This document shows, piece after piece, positions 1-7,792 of a DNA stretch of 10,788 nucleotides (its first letter is position 1; each line of letters opens with the position of its first letter). The DNA comes from CAZPZZ01 sp964591245 (GTDB lineage Bacteria; Acidobacteriota; Vicinamibacteria; Vicinamibacterales; UBA8438): positions 1-10,788 of the forward strand of contig CAZPZZ010000139.1 in NCBI GenBank assembly GCA_964591245.1. The letters run 5' to 3'. The notes beneath the pieces were generated by a model, which was not told the DNA's origin, did no database searches, and was given only the letters and a program-made list of their open reading frames with translations. Made by a program: the position numbers and the translations under genes.

Positions 1-2
1 TA

Positions 3-380
3 CACACTGCCCGGGAGCGAATCGCGTTCGCCGCCGCTCACGTCGAGCGGTGGTCCATTCCGCATGCAGGCGAGACGATCGAGGCACTATTTCTTCCGCG
101 CACGGATCCGGGCAGCGACGAGCCGAGTACAGCGGTGGCCAACTACATTCGATCCAAGGGTCTCGGCGACGTCATCCAGGTCATCGTGTACCCCGACCGC
201 CGCGGCGACGGATACGGCATCGGACGCTATGAGGACCATCCGCGTTTCGACTTCTCACGCGTACAGCAAGAGCCGGACGTCCATTTCGCGCACAAGAGTG
301 GGTTCATGTGTAAGACGACGGCCACCGACCCCGACCGGTTGCGGGCGTTAATCGCGGGGGCCCAGGTGGACGTCACCTAG
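3..380 (+). CDS. C-terminal part of an unidentified protein (5' end outside window)
   Basis: The frame is open from the left edge to a TAG at 378-380, giving 125 residues without a start, so the gene begins upstream of the window. Codons are GC3-rich and the protein is soluble, with no membrane segment. A run near the middle (VANYIRSKGLGDVIQVIVYPD) precedes a charged stretch. Near the C-terminus is a His-rich motif, DVHFAHKSGFMCKT, followed by a short helix-like tail. The FxHxSGF-type motif near a C-terminus recalls MYG1/DHH-type hydrolases, but that resemblance is from memory and weak, so no function is assigned. An internal ATG-less start at 135 would cut the conserved-looking upstream part, so the gene is treated as 5'-truncated by the window. 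The next gene starts 177 nt downstream on the same strand. Confidence 0.8.
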   Translation, partial: HTARERIAFAAAHVERWSIPHAGETIEALFLPRTDPGSDEPSTAVANYIRSKGLGDVIQVIVYPDRRGDGYGIGRYEDHPRFDFSRVQQEPDVHFAHKSGFMCKTTATDPDRLRALIAGAQVDVT

Positions 381-557
381 CCGCATCCTCATCCTCGAGA
401 GACACGGCCTACCTGTGACTGAGTTCAGACAGGGCATACGTAGTGCTGCAGTGCCTTCTCTTGGTCCCCCGAATCGCCGAGTCAGTTGTGGAGACAGTCA
501 CCCTCGGTGGTCTTTGGTCTAATGGACAGAGCCACCGAGGTGCGTTACGTTTCACGA

Positions 558-1112
558 ATGGCCACCGATACCCTAAGTGCCTCCCTTGCCCCCATTAAAC
601 TCATAGACCCAGACGGCCAGGCAGTGCGCCTCGGGACCCTGTGGGAAAAAGGCCCCGCGGTGCTCGTTTTCCTCCGCCACTATGGATGAATCTTCTGCCG
701 CCAGCACATCGCGCAGTTGCGCGACCATGAGCCGGAGATTCAGGACGCCGGTGCCCGCCTCGCCGCCATCGGTCTTGGGGACATCAACTACGCTCGCCTC
801 TTTCGCGACGAAACGGGGATCACCTTCCCCTTACTGATCGACGAAGCGCGTCACGCGTACCAGGTCGCGGACCTCCGGAAGGCCAACCTCCTCGACCTCT
901 TCCGCGGGTCCAACTTTACCGCCCGCAAGGAGGCCAAGGCTGCCGGTCACCGTCAGCACAAACTCGGTAAGGATCCCTTTCAACTGGGCGCCTGCTTTGT
1001 CTTTGCTCCAGGCAACCAGGATGTGTTCGTCCATGTGAGCACGACTTTTGGCGACAATGCCTCGGTCTCGGATGTGTTAGCTGCGCTAACGAATCTCGGG
1101 CGACAGGCATAA
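558..1112 (+). CDS. Peroxiredoxin-like (AhpC/TSA_2) protein, candidate selenoprotein with in-frame TGA
   Basis: This is a thioredoxin-fold redox protein of 184 residues counting the TGA as selenocysteine. The frame is open from 486 to 1112 apart from one TGA at 687-689. On either side the translation matches the PRX-like2 family: DPDGQAVRLGTLW, then VLVFLRHYG-U-IFC-RQHIAQLR, then a GDP-type segment (GKDPFQLGACFVF) and a C-terminal VSDVLAAL helix. The family normally has CxxC after FLRHFG; here the first position (residue 44) is TGA and the second Cys (residue 47, TGC at 696-698) is kept. The expected role is thiol/selenol-dependent reduction of peroxides or disulfides in the cytoplasm. The start at 558 (MATDTLS) gives the usual short N-terminus; ATG 522 and TTG 486 are alternatives, and no start has a good Shine-Dalgarno. 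The alternative reading is a pseudogene or a sequencing error at one base, but no other lesion is visible. Confidence 0.82.
687..689 (+). other. In-frame TGA, predicted selenocysteine codon
   Basis: The TGA sits between TAT-GGA and ATC-TTC-TGC, producing Y-G-U-I-F-C. It replaces exactly the first Cys of the CxxC active site of PRX-like2 proteins, the position at which Sec is favoured in known UxxC selenoproteins. The same reading frame stays open for 141 further codons with family-like sequence. Confidence 0.72.
709..724 (+). promoter_or_regulatory. Candidate bacterial SECIS hairpin
   Basis: A perfect 6-bp stem, TCGCGC (709-714) with GCGCGA (719-724), closes a 4-nt AGTT loop. The stem begins 19 nt and the loop 25 nt after the TGA. 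Bacterial SECIS elements lie inside the coding region just after the UGA and carry a G at the first or second loop position; here G is second, as in the AGGUCU loop of E. coli fdhF. The lower stem is poor, so folding and SelB recognition are inferred only. Confidence 0.55.
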
Positions 1113-1431
1113 CGCATACCGGTACAGACAGTCACGTGCGCGAACAAAACGCCGCGCACCCACGCTAGGCACATTGCCTCCCCTGTCAGCCAGCGGTAGG
1201 GTTGGGCGCACGTGTGTCTCGTCGTTAATCGACACCTTGCATCCAACGGTCGCTATACCTCAGCAGGTGTCTCGTGCCACGGGTCTTCCTCATAGTCGTT
1301 CTACCGGGCATGGTGGTCGGGGCGCTGATCTGGAGCCGTTTTCGCCTTGTCACCTGTCGCCGTCTCGTGACACCCTCTGCCAGCATGGACCCCGATCCCA
1401 GGGGCCGTCCCTCGTACGAAGGAGAAACGAC
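1113..1431. other. Intergenic region before the NHL gene
   Basis: No recognised gene lies in these 319 nt. The frame of the downstream NHL gene is open back to 1174, but the start is placed at 1432 because of its strong Shine-Dalgarno and signal peptide. A short frame at 1274-1450 (GTG start, 58 residues) encodes a hydrophobic segment, FLIVVLPGMVVGALIW, followed by basic residues, and overlaps the NHL start by 19 nt; it is listed as a low-confidence possibility in the findings. No convincing promoter hexamers or terminator were seen. Confidence 0.5.
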
Positions 1432-2631
1432 ATGCGGACACACCACGTGATACTGGGTGCATTGTTCATCGCCGCGATCGTCACGCTCGGTGTCGGGCAG
1501 TCGTTCGTCGAGCGATCGCCCATACTCGAAGCGCGGGGGGCGACCGTCCAGGCACAGGGAAGTGTCGAGGCCCCGGTGTTCGAGGTTGATCCGCTCTGGC
1601 CGAAGCCACTTCCCAGTCACTGGGTGATTGGTACGGCGCTCGGGGTTGCCGTCGATGCCAGGGACCACGTCTTTGTTGTCCACCGACCCGATTCGATATC
1701 ACCGGGTGAAGCGCCCGCGGCCAATGGCAACGCCCGCGAGTGCTGTGAACCGGCGCCGCCGATTCTCGAATTCGACCCGGCGGGCAACCTTGTCGCGTCC
1801 TGGGGAGGTCCGGGCGACGGATACGAGTGGTTCGAGTCGAATCACGGGCTGGCGTTCGACCACCACGGCAATTTGTGGATTGGTGGCAACGGTGGTAGCG
1901 ATGCACACATTCTCAAGTTCTCCAGGGACGGACACTTCCTCGCGCAGGTGGGCAGGGCCGGCATGAACAATGGAAGCCACGACCAGGAGAACTTCTGGCG
2001 GGTCGCCAAAGTCTTCGTCGACAAGGTGGAGAATGAGGTCTACGTGGCAGACGGTTACGGCAACAAACGCGTGGTCGTGCTCGATGCCGACAGCGGTGAG
2101 TTCAAGCGCTACTGGGGCGCATACGGCAATCCTCCCGACGATTCCGACCTGGGACCGTACGACCCGAGCGCCGAGCCTGCCCCCCAGTTCCGCAATCCCG
2201 TCCATTGTGCGGAGTTGGCGGTCGACCGTCTTCTCTACGTGTGTGACCGCGTGAATGACCGGATCCAGGTATTCCAGACCGACGGCACTTTTGTCGCAGA
2301 GACCTTCATCGAGAAAGAGACCCTGGGAGCCGGATCGGTCTGGGAGATCGCGTTCTCACGGGACCAGTGGCAGACGTATATGTATGTCGCTGACGGCGTC
2401 AACGAGCGCATTCATGTCCTCCAGCGCGACACCTTGGAGTACCTCACAAGCTTTGGCGACGGCGGACGGCAACCCGGCCAGTTCTATGGCGTGCACAGCA
2501 TCGCCACTGACTCGCAAGGGAATCTCTTCACCACCGAAACCTTTGAAGGAAAGCGCATCCAGAAGTTCGTCTACAAGGGGATTGGAAACGTGGCGAGGGG
2601 GCACCAAGGCGTCGTCTGGCCGTCCGAGTAA
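1432..2631 (+). CDS. Secreted NHL-repeat six-bladed beta-propeller protein
   Basis: The product has 399 residues. ATG 1432 follows AAGGAG (1419-1424) by 7 nt and opens a signal peptide or N-terminal anchor (hydrophobic residues 7-22), so the protein is exported or anchored facing the periplasm. The body is a run of NHL blades: GVAVDARDHVFVVHR (about 71-85), ILEFDPAGNLVASWG (111-125), HGLAFDHHGNLWIGG (138-152), VYVADGYGNKRVVVLDADSG (203-222), LLYVCDRVNDRIQVF (267-281), MYVADGVNERIHVL (317-330) and HSIATDSQGNLFTTE (355-369). A Cys pair at 104-105 (ECCEPAPP) lies in an insertion after the first blade. Such propellers resemble the lyase domain of peptidylglycine amidating enzymes, but no catalytic set can be confirmed here, so the role (binding, or a lyase/lactonase) is open. 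It is followed after 23 nt by another secreted-protein gene and is probably cotranscribed with it. Confidence 0.9.
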   Translation: MRTHHVILGALFIAAIVTLGVGQSFVERSPILEARGATVQAQGSVEAPVFEVDPLWPKPLPSHWVIGTALGVAVDARDHVFVVHRPDSISPGEAPAANGNARECCEPAPPILEFDPAGNLVASWGGPGDGYEWFESNHGLAFDHHGNLWIGGNGGSDAHILKFSRDGHFLAQVGRAGMNNGSHDQENFWRVAKVFVDKVENEVYVADGYGNKRVVVLDADSGEFKRYWGAYGNPPDDSDLGPYDPSAEPAPQFRNPVHCAELAVDRLLYVCDRVNDRIQVFQTDGTFVAETFIEKETLGAGSVWEIAFSRDQWQTYMYVADGVNERIHVLQRDTLEYLTSFGDGGRQPGQFYGVHSIATDSQGNLFTTETFEGKRIQKFVYKGIGNVARGHQGVVWPSE

Positions 2632-2654
2632 GGCCACTCGCAGCAGCAACCGAA

Positions 2655-3947
2655 ATGGCAATGAATCATCACCTGGTACGACCAGTGGTCCTCGCGCTGC
2701 TCGTCGGTATTTGTGGTCCCTCCCTCCTGACTGCAGATGAGTTCAGTTCCGATATTGCGATCGAATTGTTCGCGCTCGACGGTTCTCCGGTGACCGAAGG
2801 CGATACGGTGTCCGGGACACTCACGGGCAAGGTCACGATACGCAACTCCACGATGCAGCACGCTCAGTTTTACAAGAACTTCAGGATTATTCACACACAG
2901 GAAGTCGGGCACACGATTGATGCGACCGAGTGGGTGCGTACATTCACCGTGGACACATCTGAGTTCTTCGACGGCGAGAATTTGATCAGCGCTCACGTGC
3001 ATCCGATGAATGAGCCGGGGCAACCCTACATTTCAGATTTCTCAGTCCAGGCGTTCAAGATCGTGACGGAGAATGACAATCCGGCTCCGACCGGAGACGT
3101 TCGGTTACCCACGTTAACGATCGATCCGTCGATGATGTTGCTGCTTAACTCGGGTCTTCGGGACAGCAAGAGTATTTATACAGATTATGACGCCGTGACG
3201 GTATCTGACGACGAGGGGAGAATTGACGTTGATCAAGATGAGGATAAATCAAACAGAGCCCAAGTGATTCCACATCTTGGCACCTCGGTATTGGGTCGTT
3301 TTAGGTGGACCGACAGGACGCTGCCTTTTGGAGAATCGCTTGGACGCCTGATACGGCGTGCGCATCTTCTTAATTTCCAGAAACGCATAGACACACCGGC
3401 TCGAATCGTCTTCTTCTTTAACGACGCGTGCGGCCGTGCGAATTATGGCTTCTACCGTTTCACTCTGCCCGCGCTCTCAGACGAGGCGAGACGTGAGTAT
3501 CCGTTGCCGTCGACGGATGCCAGAATACTGAACGTGTCTCAAGGCGATGAAATCGTCATTGCCGACGACGGTGCGTTCAAATTACGGGTCGAAATCACGA
3601 ATCCCAGACTGTTGGGGAAAGAGTTTTCGACGCTGTCTACATGGGTCGGTAATCGCTCTGTCGCAAAAACTGACTTGACCGCTCTGATTCGCACCATGGG
3701 GGCAGAGGAGACAAGTGTCATGGTTGAGGTTGAGATTCCAGCGACTGAGATACAGAAGCTGCAAGAATCGCGCGATGGAGGTGCGGACTCGACAGCGTTT
3801 GTGTTATGGAATGATTTTGACAAGTTTCGGGATTCGAATTTACCTACCAGTGAGCACGTTCATTTGAACAGCATTCGAACAGAATCCTATCCCTGGCCGT
3901 CTGGAGTTCCAACGGCGTCCATCGATACGCATGAGGACAATGAGTGA
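2655..3947 (+). CDS. Secreted protein of unknown function
   Basis: The product has 430 residues starting at ATG 2655; ATG 2661 is two codons later, and neither has a clear Shine-Dalgarno, so translation may depend on the gene ending 23 nt upstream. Residues 8-27 form a signal peptide with a likely cut after LLTA. Residues of about 32-138 look like a beta-sandwich (SDIAIELFALDG, GTLTGKVTIRNS, WVRTFTVDTSEFFDG, ISAHVHPMNEPG), as in Ig-like or fibronectin-like modules of extracellular proteins. The remainder has an acidic patch near 190 (DDEGRIDVDQDEDKSNR) and a hydrophobic strand, RIVFFFNDACG. No catalytic motif is recognised. Codon use is less GC-rich in the third position than in the upstream NHL gene. 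The shared strand, tight spacing and shared export signal suggest it works with the NHL protein outside the cytoplasm. Confidence 0.85.
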   Translation: MAMNHHLVRPVVLALLVGICGPSLLTADEFSSDIAIELFALDGSPVTEGDTVSGTLTGKVTIRNSTMQHAQFYKNFRIIHTQEVGHTIDATEWVRTFTVDTSEFFDGENLISAHVHPMNEPGQPYISDFSVQAFKIVTENDNPAPTGDVRLPTLTIDPSMMLLLNSGLRDSKSIYTDYDAVTVSDDEGRIDVDQDEDKSNRAQVIPHLGTSVLGRFRWTDRTLPFGESLGRLIRRAHLLNFQKRIDTPARIVFFFNDACGRANYGFYRFTLPALSDEARREYPLPSTDARILNVSQGDEIVIADDGAFKLRVEITNPRLLGKEFSTLSTWVGNRSVAKTDLTALIRTMGAEETSVMVEVEIPATEIQKLQESRDGGADSTAFVLWNDFDKFRDSNLPTSEHVHLNSIRTESYPWPSGVPTASIDTHEDNE

Positions 3948-4061
3948 ATCGCCCCTTGGGGGAAATGATCCAATTAACGACGAGCAGGCGCTTCTCCACC
4001 GCTTGGTATCGAGGCCCTGTCGCGTTGGGGCCGTGCCCGTGAATTAGGTAGCGACGGCTCT

Positions 4062-4082
4062 GCCTTGCCACGATGGCCAGGC
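4062..4082. terminator. Hairpin between convergent genes, possible bidirectional terminator
   Basis: GCCTTGCCA (4062-4070) pairs with TGGCCAGGC (4074-4082) around a CGA loop, with a single T·C mismatch. It is in the 208-nt gap between the end of the plus-strand secreted-protein gene and the end of the minus-strand operon, where a terminator for both would be expected. Neither strand has a U-run after it, so it is not a standard intrinsic terminator; 3'-end protection or factor-dependent termination is equally possible. Confidence 0.35.
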
Positions 4083-4155
4083 GATAGGGACCGGCGCACA
4101 CGTCGGTCACTGAACACATACGCCGTCATTTAACCAAACCATTGCAAGCGGCAAG

Positions 4156-6333
4156 CTACCGCGTCGGCCGCTCGAGATCGGACGAACCACGCGACGGCAG
4201 TGGGGTCTCCGTTCCTGGGCGGTCGTTCGACGGATACGGTGACGCTGCCGCGATGTCTCGCAACAGCGGCTCGCCTTGCCCGGTCTCACGCACTTCGAAG
4301 ACTCGTACCTCGCTTTCCGAGTTTCGCAGTGCCTCCTCCGGAACCAGGGCCGCCCATCGCCCATGACTGACAACTCCAGGTTGGAAATACACGCGTCCGA
4401 TCGCCTCAACCCTGTCGTTCACCGTGACCGCCAAGATCGGGTTCCCTTGGTGAGCGTCCGCAATGGCTTCACCGGTGATGAGGCCCGCGAGGAATTCTTC
4501 GTCCAGGTCTCCACTCGTTTGCGTCGCTACCGTGTCAACGCTGATTCTCGTTCCCTCCCCGCTAATCACCTGTAGCGTCTGGAGTGTTCGCCCGACCAGC
4601 TCCCAGTGCGGGCCGAGTCCATTGATCCGATCCACCCTCACGGGCGAGCCAAATTGCTCGAGCTTCAGGCGTACGGCCTCCATCATGCTGATTTCGACAT
4701 GTGCCGGATCAAAATCCAGACGTTGGCGGCCTGCGTGTGCGTAGATTCGCTTCGCCGAACGATCGAGGACACCGAGTGCCGAACGACCATGAGTTTCCCA
4801 GGGCAGCGGTCGGCCAAGAATATCGGCCATGGTCGGCACCACGTCGACGGTTTCGACATTGCCGCGAATGACCCGGCCGCTCGTTTGCCCCGGCAACTTG
4901 ATGATCAACGGAACCGCCATGTTATCCCCGTAGTTCTCACGCGTGGGCAGCTTAAAGGAACGTCCAGGTCGAAAAGACGCTCCGTGATCGGCTGTCACGA
5001 CGACCAGCGCTCGGTCGTACAGATCCACGGCACGCAAGCGTGTCACCAAACGCCCTACGAGGTCGTCGACCATGCGGACTTGATTGAGATGCACTTGGTA
5101 ATTGAGCGCAACGGGCCAGGGGTCGCTTGTCCAACGCTCGCCACGCTCCAGGCCCAATAGACCGGTCGAAGCTCGAAGGAACCTTGTTCCAGAGGGGTAA
5201 TAAATGTAGGGCTCATGGGGAAGCAGTGCGTGAATAAAGTGCAGCGACGGACGTTCTTCATCTGGCTGAATCGCGTCGATCGCGGTCAGAAAGTCCAGTC
5301 GCCGATCCTGATCCCGGTTGCCGATCCAACGCTGTTGCCACAGAGGCACTTCGAAGTTTCGCCAGTCTTGATCTACTGGCGGCAACTCACTCTCCCACTG
5401 CCGAGGTGCCGCAATGTGCAGGTACACGGTGGTGAGATCTCGGATCATCGCGCCAACACGACTGAGGGTGGACAGCGCGGAGGCTTCGCACAGGCTCGAG
5501 GGGCACAGGAAGGTCAGGGGCTCGACAACCTGCAGGCGATGAGTCGCACCCAGCCATGTGAATAGATTGTCGGGGTGATCGGCCGCACGAGGTAACGCGC
5601 CACTCCTCGGGTACATCCCGGTCAGGATGGCAGGAAGGGCCCGATCGGTCCGATCCGAGACGGCCGTCGCGTCCCTGAACCACAAACTTTCATTGGCTAA
5701 CGCCGCCAGCTTCGGAAATAGCCTGGCGTCGACCTCGCCATGCGCATCAAGCAGTGAGGCCAGTGGTAACTGATCAAAGGCAACTACTACCACCGGTACC
5801 GATTGCCCCGTCTCCACCGCCGGCGGCGACGCGTCAGCCTCCGCGCGCGCCCAGAACCCGGAGACCGAGTCGGAAACAAGAAACACCAGCGGCACGACAA
5901 CTATCGCCGGAGTCAGAAACGTCGTGAAGCTCCGAACAGCGGCGACCCCCACATAGAGGAGCGAGAAGACGAAGCCTCCCAGAGCCGACACGCCTATCGC
6001 CGGCCAGGGGTCCAGCTCAGCAGCGCCCTCGAGTGCCTGCCCCGCGATCAGCGTGGCCAGCGCCATCACCATCAGCACCATCCCGACGTGGCGTCCGAGC
6101 GGGCTGGCGAGTCCGACAAGCCACATCCCCGCGGCCAGCGTCGCGGGTAGAACCGTCCCGACGCTGATGGCGAGCAGCACAAGAGCAAGTCCAGACGCGC
6201 GATGCGCGACGAAAAACTCGGCGTTTCGCACCACTACGTCGAAGAGCGGTTGTGCAACCCCCAGAGCCCAGAGGGCCAGAAGGTGGATGAACCACCACCG
6301 GAATGCCACGCCGTGCCCCAGACGGTTAATCAA
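4156..6333 (-). CDS. Membrane-anchored sulfatase-like / alkaline phosphatase superfamily enzyme
   Basis: The product has 725 residues. Residues 11-158 hold four to five membrane segments, and the rest is a sulfatase/alkaline-phosphatase-superfamily domain expected outside the membrane. Visible metal and active-site features are VVVVAFDQLP (D187), a candidate Thr nucleophile in DRTDRALPAILTG (T229), HALLPHEPYIYY (H368, H373) and VVTADHGASF (D449, H450). There is no CxPxR/SxPxR sulfatase signature, so formylglycine chemistry is unlikely. With Thr and membrane segments, phospho-transfer or hydrolysis on a lipid-linked or surface polymer is more likely than aryl sulfate cleavage. A C-terminal beta-rich part, ILAVTVNDRVEAIGRVYF and WAALVPEEAL, is shared with sulfatase-like proteins of Actinobacteria as I recall them. 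The start is TTG 6333, 9 nt after the upstream stop, with GAGAGG ahead of it. It is the last gene of the leftward operon. Confidence 0.88.
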   Translation of the reverse strand: MINRLGHGVAFRWWFIHLLALWALGVAQPLFDVVVRNAEFFVAHRASGLALVLLAISVGTVLPATLAAGMWLVGLASPLGRHVGMVLMVMALATLIAGQALEGAAELDPWPAIGVSALGGFVFSLLYVGVAAVRSFTTFLTPAIVVVPLVFLVSDSVSGFWARAEADASPPAVETGQSVPVVVVAFDQLPLASLLDAHGEVDARLFPKLAALANESLWFRDATAVSDRTDRALPAILTGMYPRSGALPRAADHPDNLFTWLGATHRLQVVEPLTFLCPSSLCEASALSTLSRVGAMIRDLTTVYLHIAAPRQWESELPPVDQDWRNFEVPLWQQRWIGNRDQDRRLDFLTAIDAIQPDEERPSLHFIHALLPHEPYIYYPSGTRFLRASTGLLGLERGERWTSDPWPVALNYQVHLNQVRMVDDLVGRLVTRLRAVDLYDRALVVVTADHGASFRPGRSFKLPTRENYGDNMAVPLIIKLPGQTSGRVIRGNVETVDVVPTMADILGRPLPWETHGRSALGVLDRSAKRIYAHAGRQRLDFDPAHVEISMMEAVRLKLEQFGSPVRVDRINGLGPHWELVGRTLQTLQVISGEGTRISVDTVATQTSGDLDEEFLAGLITGEAIADAHQGNPILAVTVNDRVEAIGRVYFQPGVVSHGRWAALVPEEALRNSESEVRVFEVRETGQGEPLLRDIAAASPYPSNDRPGTETPLPSRGSSDLERPTR

Positions 6334-6338
6334 AACGA

Positions 6339-6344
6339 CCTCTC
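6339..6344 (-). promoter_or_regulatory. Shine-Dalgarno overlapping the upstream stop codon
   Basis: On the minus strand the end of the methyltransferase gene reads TGA-GAGG, so GAGAGG shares the GA of the stop codon and lies 5 nt before TTG 6333. No other start fits upstream, because the stop is in the same frame as the sulfatase-like gene. The arrangement supports the TTG start and suggests coupling by termination and reinitiation. Confidence 0.6.
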
Positions 6345-7785
6345 ATGCACGGTTCGGTTCCACAGCGTGATACAGAACCCGGGCCCCCTCGCAGATAGGT
6401 TGCTGCCGGACATGTCGAAACCGCCGCGTCAGCTCCGCCTCGAATGCTGATTGGTGATAATCAAAATAGTGGTCTTCACGATTACGAAGAAGCTGCTGCA
6501 CCATCGGATCGTCACGCGTCACAAACTCGACAACCAGATCCCCCCCCAACGTAGCGAGCCACTCCACCACGTTCGGGAGTGGAATGTTTGAGGTGATCAC
6601 CAGGTGGTGCAGCAGAGCGAGCGCCAGGGTCAAATCCGGTTGCCCTCGCGATTCGATGGGCCGCCGCTCCGCCCCCCGCCAGCCGAGACCCGGTGAGGGA
6701 TCGGCCAGATCGCTGAACAAGGGCAAGATGTTCTCCGGTCCCTCCTGGCGAAGCGCCACATAGAAACCCTCGGCAACCGCGAGGTCCGCGTCGAACGCCA
6801 CGACGTGGTCCGCGTGACCCGCGAGCAGTCGGGAGTAGGTCCCCGTGTTCGACCCGAGGTCCCACACGAGACCGTGGTTCATTCCCGAGAGCGCACTTTC
6901 GACGAACTCCTGCTTCGCCTTCGCCGCTCCAGCCTCGTAGCGGTTGCATTCGGCGTAGTCTGACCAGGCCGTCTTTCCAGGCGACCAGGTGAGGCTCGCA
7001 ATCAGGGTCCGTAACCGCCGAACGTTCGCTTTAATGAGTTCCACCCCGAACCCGGCACTTCGCAATGTGGCACGGACGTCCTGTGTCGTATCGCCATAAC
7101 GCGCCTGAAGCCTCGATTGCAGGTAGACGTGTGTCAGGACTCCCGGTCTCACATAGTCCCGTGGAGACATGAGACTTCGGCATTGATCAGCAGTAATCCC
7201 GTTAATCGAGCCTCTCAACCAGGCGTGATACGGCACACCCTTATATGCCTGGAGGAAGAGGGGGAACAAGAAGAGTTCGCAAAACTGCCGGTAGCCTGTC
7301 CAGGGTGTCCCCGGGGTCAGGCGCTGGAAGGACGGAATATCGATAAAAACCGGACGACGGCCGACCCACTGGACGTTGTACGGAGTCGCATCTTTCAGGA
7401 CAAAGCCTTCCTCGAGCGCTTCCAGCTGCAGATCAAGTGTCAGCAGTGCCGCATCCTGGAGCATGCCGAACGACCACTCGTACGGATAGGACACGAACGG
7501 GATCCGCTCGTGCTCAAGGACTTCAGCTGGCGCCTCCCCGCACACGAGCACTCCCTCAACAGGCTCACTGGCCGGCTCGGTCCAGACGATGCGGCCCGCT
7601 CGCATCGCCGCAGGAAAGAACCGGGTAGCCACCAGAGCGCGCCAGTCCTCGAGCGCGGGCGATGCCAGCGCCCGATAAATGCGATGTTCCCGTGTAATTA
7701 CACGCGCCGTGCGATCGCGGAAGGAGCCCTCATCGAAGGATGCTGTAGGCGGCGGCGACGGAGGCTTCATGATTTCGTCGACCAC
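6343..7785 (-). CDS. Kinase-like domain fused to a class I SAM-dependent methyltransferase
   Basis: The product has 480 residues. The C-terminal half is a Rossmann methyltransferase: motif I LVWDLGSNTGTYSRLLA (306-322), an acidic strand end VVAFDAD (328-334) and a post-strand ALALLHHLVI (388-397). The N-terminal half has a run resembling the catalytic and metal loops of protein-kinase-like folds: FVLKDATPYNVQW (128-140, D132 and N137), then PVFIDIPSF (145-153, D149), as in HRD..N and DFG. No glycine-rich loop or Lys was identified, so kinase activity is uncertain. The protein is cytosolic with no membrane segment. GTG 7785 is chosen because GGAGG (7793-7797) lies 7 nt upstream. The gene lies between a short membrane protein and a sulfatase-like membrane enzyme, and its substrate is probably a membrane-linked or surface-glycan intermediate. 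Confidence 0.9.
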   Translation of the reverse strand: MVDEIMKPPSPPPTASFDEGSFRDRTARVITREHRIYRALASPALEDWRALVATRFFPAAMRAGRIVWTEPASEPVEGVLVCGEAPAEVLEHERIPFVSYPYEWSFGMLQDAALLTLDLQLEALEEGFVLKDATPYNVQWVGRRPVFIDIPSFQRLTPGTPWTGYRQFCELFLFPLFLQAYKGVPYHAWLRGSINGITADQCRSLMSPRDYVRPGVLTHVYLQSRLQARYGDTTQDVRATLRSAGFGVELIKANVRRLRTLIASLTWSPGKTAWSDYAECNRYEAGAAKAKQEFVESALSGMNHGLVWDLGSNTGTYSRLLAGHADHVVAFDADLAVAEGFYVALRQEGPENILPLFSDLADPSPGLGWRGAERRPIESRGQPDLTLALALLHHLVITSNIPLPNVVEWLATLGGDLVVEFVTRDDPMVQQLLRNREDHYFDYHQSAFEAELTRRFRHVRQQPICEGARVLYHAVEPNRA

Positions 7786-7792
7786 GAATGCA

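Noticed and set aside
717..1112. Separate 131-residue gene starting at TTG 717 and a separate short gene ending at 689
   Set aside because: Both parts are in the same frame and together make one continuous peroxiredoxin-like protein; the split is caused only by the TGA.
1174..1431. N-terminal extension of the NHL protein back to 1174
   Set aside because: It would bury the signal peptide; AAGGAG before ATG 1432 gives a clear start.
3844..4119. 91-residue frame on the minus strand
   Set aside because: No ribosome site or family resemblance, and it overlaps the end of the plus-strand secreted-protein gene.
4606..5160. 184-residue frame on the plus strand
   Set aside because: Antisense to the sulfatase-like gene within its conserved catalytic part.
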